Below are positions 61,317 through 64,000 of a stretch of DNA of 64,000 bases, in pieces (the first letter of the stretch is position 1; the number at the start of each line of letters is the position of its first letter). The stretch comes from Cytophagaceae bacterium (GTDB lineage Bacteria; Bacteroidota; Bacteroidia; Cytophagales; Cytophagaceae): NCBI GenBank assembly GCA_025455005.1, contig JALONH010000005.1:1-64000 (forward strand), written 5' to 3'. Position numbers and translations under genes: made by a program. The notes beneath the pieces were generated by a model, which saw nothing but the letters and a program-made list of their open reading frames with translations, searched no databases and was not told where the DNA came from.

Positions 61317-61749
61317 AACAATTGATTTTTTGAACCCTGTTTTCGTGTCTGCCGCCTTCAAATGGTGTGTCTAAAAAGGCGTCTACACAAGCTTTGGCTA
61401 CTTCGATAGAAATAAATCGGGCCGGTAAACAAAGAACATTGGCGTTGTTATGCGAACGCGTTAACACTGCTAATTCCGGAGCCCAGCAAAGACCCGCACG
61501 AACCCCTTGGTGTTTGTTAGCTGTCATGCAAACTCCATTCCCACTGCCACAAATTAATATGCCGAATATAGATTCGCCACTTATAACAGAAGTAGCTAAT
61601 GGATGCGTAAAATCAGGATAGTCGACAGACTGTTCTGAATACGGTCCAACATCTTTTACGGAGTATCCTTTTGCTACAACATATTCCATTAATTCTTTTT
61701 TATACAAAAAACCGGCGTGGTCACCGCCAAACGCAATCGTTTTATTCAT
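61315..61749 (-). CDS. rpiB: ribose 5-phosphate isomerase B
   Basis: 144 residues from the ATG at 61749, which overlaps the tatC stop by 8 bp; another ATG at 61761 would add four residues. RpiB interconverts ribose 5-phosphate and ribulose 5-phosphate in the pentose phosphate pathway. Motifs: FGGDHAGFLYKKEL at the start, VDYPDFTHPLATSV, then GILICGSGNGVCMTANKHQGVRAGLCW with the catalytic Cys, and RSHNNANVLCLPARFI. It is translationally coupled to tatC. Confidence 0.95.
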   Translation of the reverse strand: MNKTIAFGGDHAGFLYKKELMEYVVAKGYSVKDVGPYSEQSVDYPDFTHPLATSVISGESIFGILICGSGNGVCMTANKHQGVRAGLCWAPELAVLTRSHNNANVLCLPARFISIEVAKACVDAFLDTPFEGGRHENRVQKINC

Positions 61750-62563
61750 AGGAATGTTCATTATAATTCTCTGATTCTTTTTCTTTTTTAGCATAAATAT
61801 AAGCACTTACATAAATGCTTAGTTCATACAAAAATATCATGGGCAATGCCATTAATACTTGACTTAATATGTCGGGAGAAGGGGTTAAAACAGCCGCAAT
61901 AATAAAAATTACGACTAATGCATGTCTTCTGTAACTTCGCATAAACTGTGGCGTCATCAAACCTAAACTCGATAATGCATATACCACAACCGGTAATTGA
62001 AATATTAGACCTCCGCCTAATACCATCATGCACAACATGGAAATATAAGAGGAGATATCAATAAAGTTTTTTATACTTGGATCTATCTGGTAATTCAATA
62101 GGAAATTAATCGCTAAGGGCGACATGATGAAATATCCAAACACAACTCCTAAGAAAAACAAAAGCGAGATAAAAAAAACAATTCCCCGAATACTGGTGCG
62201 CTCATTCTTATGTAAAGCAGGAGCCACAAATTGCCATAATTCATAAACGATGTAAGGGAATGCAAACACAATTCCGGCTACAACGGACGCCAATAAATGC
62301 ATGGTAAACTGACCGGTCATCGTTCGACTGATTAAAGTGAACTCAAGTGTTTCAACGCAATAAGAAAAATAATCACATAGAACACGGAAAGTAATAAAGT
62401 CTGACTTGGTCGGTCCAAGTAATACCACCTGGTAAATCCACTTCATTTGAGTAAAGGCGACTATTGTCATTACAATAATCGCCAATACAGATCGTATGAT
62501 GTGTTTTCTTAATTCGTCCAGATGGTCCAAGAAGGACATATCTTTTTTCTCACTACCCGCCAC
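61742..62563 (-). CDS. tatC: Sec-independent protein translocase TatC
   Basis: 273 residues with six membrane helices. TatC recognises twin-arginine signal peptides and, with TatA, moves folded proteins across the inner membrane. It begins with MSFLDHLDELRKHIIRSVLA, the hallmark block; the long first loop and then FAFPYIVYELWQFVAPALHKNERTSIRG are also typical. A second hallmark, FFISLLFFLGVVFGYFIMSP, follows. tatA is not in the window. It lies 20 bp after glyA on the same strand, so glyA-tatC-rpiB look like one operon. Confidence 0.95.
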   Translation of the reverse strand: MAGSEKKDMSFLDHLDELRKHIIRSVLAIIVMTIVAFTQMKWIYQVVLLGPTKSDFITFRVLCDYFSYCVETLEFTLISRTMTGQFTMHLLASVVAGIVFAFPYIVYELWQFVAPALHKNERTSIRGIVFFISLLFFLGVVFGYFIMSPLAINFLLNYQIDPSIKNFIDISSYISMLCMMVLGGGLIFQLPVVVYALSSLGLMTPQFMRSYRRHALVVIFIIAAVLTPSPDILSQVLMALPMIFLYELSIYVSAYIYAKKEKESENYNEHSYE

Positions 62564-62583
62564 GTCTTCTTATTTAATTATTC

Positions 62584-63879
62584 TTATTTGTAGAGAGGGT
62601 ATTCCGCCATCCATGCATTAATATCCTTACGAACAGCCTCTATTTTACTCTCGTTTATATGATTCATTAGTACAGTATCAATAGCGTCTACTATACGTTC
62701 CATATCGCCCTCTACTAAGCCACGAGTAGTAATAGCGGCGGTGCCTACACGCATTCCGGAAGTAACAAATGGCGACTTATCGTCAAAGGGTACCATGTTT
62801 TTATTGATGGTGATATCTGCTCGAATCAAAGCGTTTTCAGCATCTTTACCGGTTAAGCCTTTACTTCTTAAATCAATTAACATTAAATGGTTATCTGTAC
62901 CACCGGAAATAATATCATATCCTTTGTTAACAAATGCAGATGCCATGACTTTTGCATTCAATTGAACTTGTTTTGCATACTGCAAGTAATTATCCGACAA
63001 GGCTTCGTGAAATGCTACTGCCTTAGCCGCAATGACGTGTTCTAATGGCCCTCCTTGAGTACCCGGGAAAACGCCCATATCTAACAAATTGGACATCATT
63101 CGAATTTCACCTTTTGGCGTTTTTAAACCATACGGGTTTTCAAAATCGTTACCCATCATAATCACCCCACCCCTTGGTCCTCTCAACGTTTTGTGGGTAG
63201 TGGTGGAAACGATATGACAATATTGCATAGGGTCGTTCAATAATTTTTTTGCAATCAAGCCTGCAGGATGTGAAATATCTGCTAACAACAAAGCGCCTAC
63301 TTGATCTGCAATCTTACGGAAACGAGCATAATCCCAATCCCTGGAATAAGCAGAAGCTCCACATATAATCAATTTCGGTTTTACACGTAGTGCCGTCTCT
63401 TCTACTTTATCCATATTAATCAAGCCGGTTTCTTTTTCAACACCATAAAAATTAGCTTGATAATATTTACCCGAAATATTTACCGGCGATCCATGCGATA
63501 AGTGCCCGCCATGGGATAAATCAAATCCTAAAATAACATCACCGGGATTTAATAAAGCCAACATGATAGCAGCGTTAGCTTGTGCACCGGAATGCGGTTG
63601 TACGTTTGCCCATGCAGCTCCAAACAATTCTTTCAAACGATCAATGGCGATTTGCTCTACTTGATCCACTACTTGACAACCTCCATAGTAACGTTTTCCC
63701 GGAAGTCCTTCTGCATACTTATTGGTCAAAACACTGCCCATCGCTTCCATCACTTGCTTAGAAGTAAAGTTTTCAGATGCAATCAATTCAATTCCTTCTT
63801 CCTGACGATGCCATTCTTGTTGAATTAAATCAAATACTTTTGCATCTCGAGCGATTGTTTTAAATGAAGCCGTTATCAT
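62584..63879 (-). CDS. glyA: serine hydroxymethyltransferase
   Basis: 431 residues. It turns serine and tetrahydrofolate into glycine and 5,10-methylene-tetrahydrofolate, the main source of one-carbon units. The PLP lysine is in [15 protein letters not shown] (K about 236). Other family blocks are [38 protein letters not shown]-type sequence and [12 protein letters not shown]. It is the first gene of the glyA-tatC-rpiB series. The 121 bp upstream to the window edge hold no recognisable promoter box that I would rely on. Confidence 0.95.
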   Translation of the reverse strand: MITASFKTIARDAKVFDLIQQEWHRQEEGIELIASENFTSKQVMEAMGSVLTNKYAEGLPGKRYYGGCQVVDQVEQIAIDRLKELFGAAWANVQPHSGAQANAAIMLALLNPGDVILGFDLSHGGHLSHGSPVNISGKYYQANFYGVEKETGLINMDKVEETALRVKPKLIICGASAYSRDWDYARFRKIADQVGALLLADISHPAGLIAKKLLNDPMQYCHIVSTTTHKTLRGPRGGVIMMGNDFENPYGLKTPKGEIRMMSNLLDMGVFPGTQGGPLEHVIAAKAVAFHEALSDNYLQYAKQVQLNAKVMASAFVNKGYDIISGGTDNHLMLIDLRSKGLTGKDAENALIRADITINKNMVPFDDKSPFVTSGMRVGTAAITTRGLVEGDMERIVDAIDTVLMNHINESKIEAVRKDINAWMAEYPLYK

Positions 63880-64000
63880 GATTTGTTGTTAAATAGAGTT
63901 GGTTTTGAGACGGTAAAATTACGTCTTTTATAGGAGGTTTTAAAGCTTTTTTTACATTCATTATAACCTGATTTACAAGTTTTTAATTTATTGACAATGG

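Overview
The window looks like a chromosomal segment of an AT-rich Bacteroidota bacterium, perhaps from the Chitinophagales/Saprospirales side. The rank below phylum is a guess. The evidence is a fused MurF-alanine racemase, a type IX secretion (CHU_C-type) C-terminal domain, TonB receptors with carboxypeptidase-like N-termini, DUF4468, LemA and TPM proteins, and promoters of the Bacteroidota form TTTG-N19-TAnnTTTG.

Region 1 (1-10,950) is an accessory island, visibly more AT-rich than the rest. Every gene in it is on the + strand, in small units separated by long imperfect palindromes. The units are: a GapS4a/GapS4b-like defence pair; a PIN-GNAT-PUA fusion with an ASCH protein; a PLD nuclease with two Cys4 knuckles; a pentapeptide-TIR fusion; an unknown protein with a membrane protein; and a SocA/Panacea-like-DUF488 fusion with a conserved partner. 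The palindromes resemble integron attC sites in layout. The GapS4 unit starts with a 10-base core whose exact reverse complement begins the palindrome at its other end, which is the signature expected of an excisable cassette. No integrase or transposase is visible. REP-like hairpins, an exact 100-bp-offset direct repeat and a possible tRNA-Ser 3' end lie between the units.

Region 2 (10,950-30,400) is mostly core genome: NTF2-like protein, cyanase and an AraC regulator; murF-alr with an MFS transporter; recX; aspartokinase; ribH; a TPR protein; pdhA; recF-dciA followed by a type IX secreted PKD protein; MtfA-like peptidase; and a Gly-Tyr-Pro-rich secreted protein behind an rRNA methyltransferase.

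Region 3 (30,400-43,000) holds a minus-strand operon that looks devoted to zinc: a small His/Cys membrane protein, a TonB receptor, a lipoprotein and a COG0523 GTPase. It has a consensus promoter whose -33 element sits in a perfect 17-bp inverted repeat. Then follow prfA, a LemA/TPM cluster and a LysE exporter.

Region 4 (43,000-64,000) has a second TonB receptor behind a DtxR-like palindrome, polA, a gamma carbonic anhydrase, a DUF5684 gene broken by two in-frame stops, a WD40-caspase protein, a SNF2 helicase, rbfA with an FtsX-type permease, a GT-C-like membrane protein, and rpiB, tatC and glyA.
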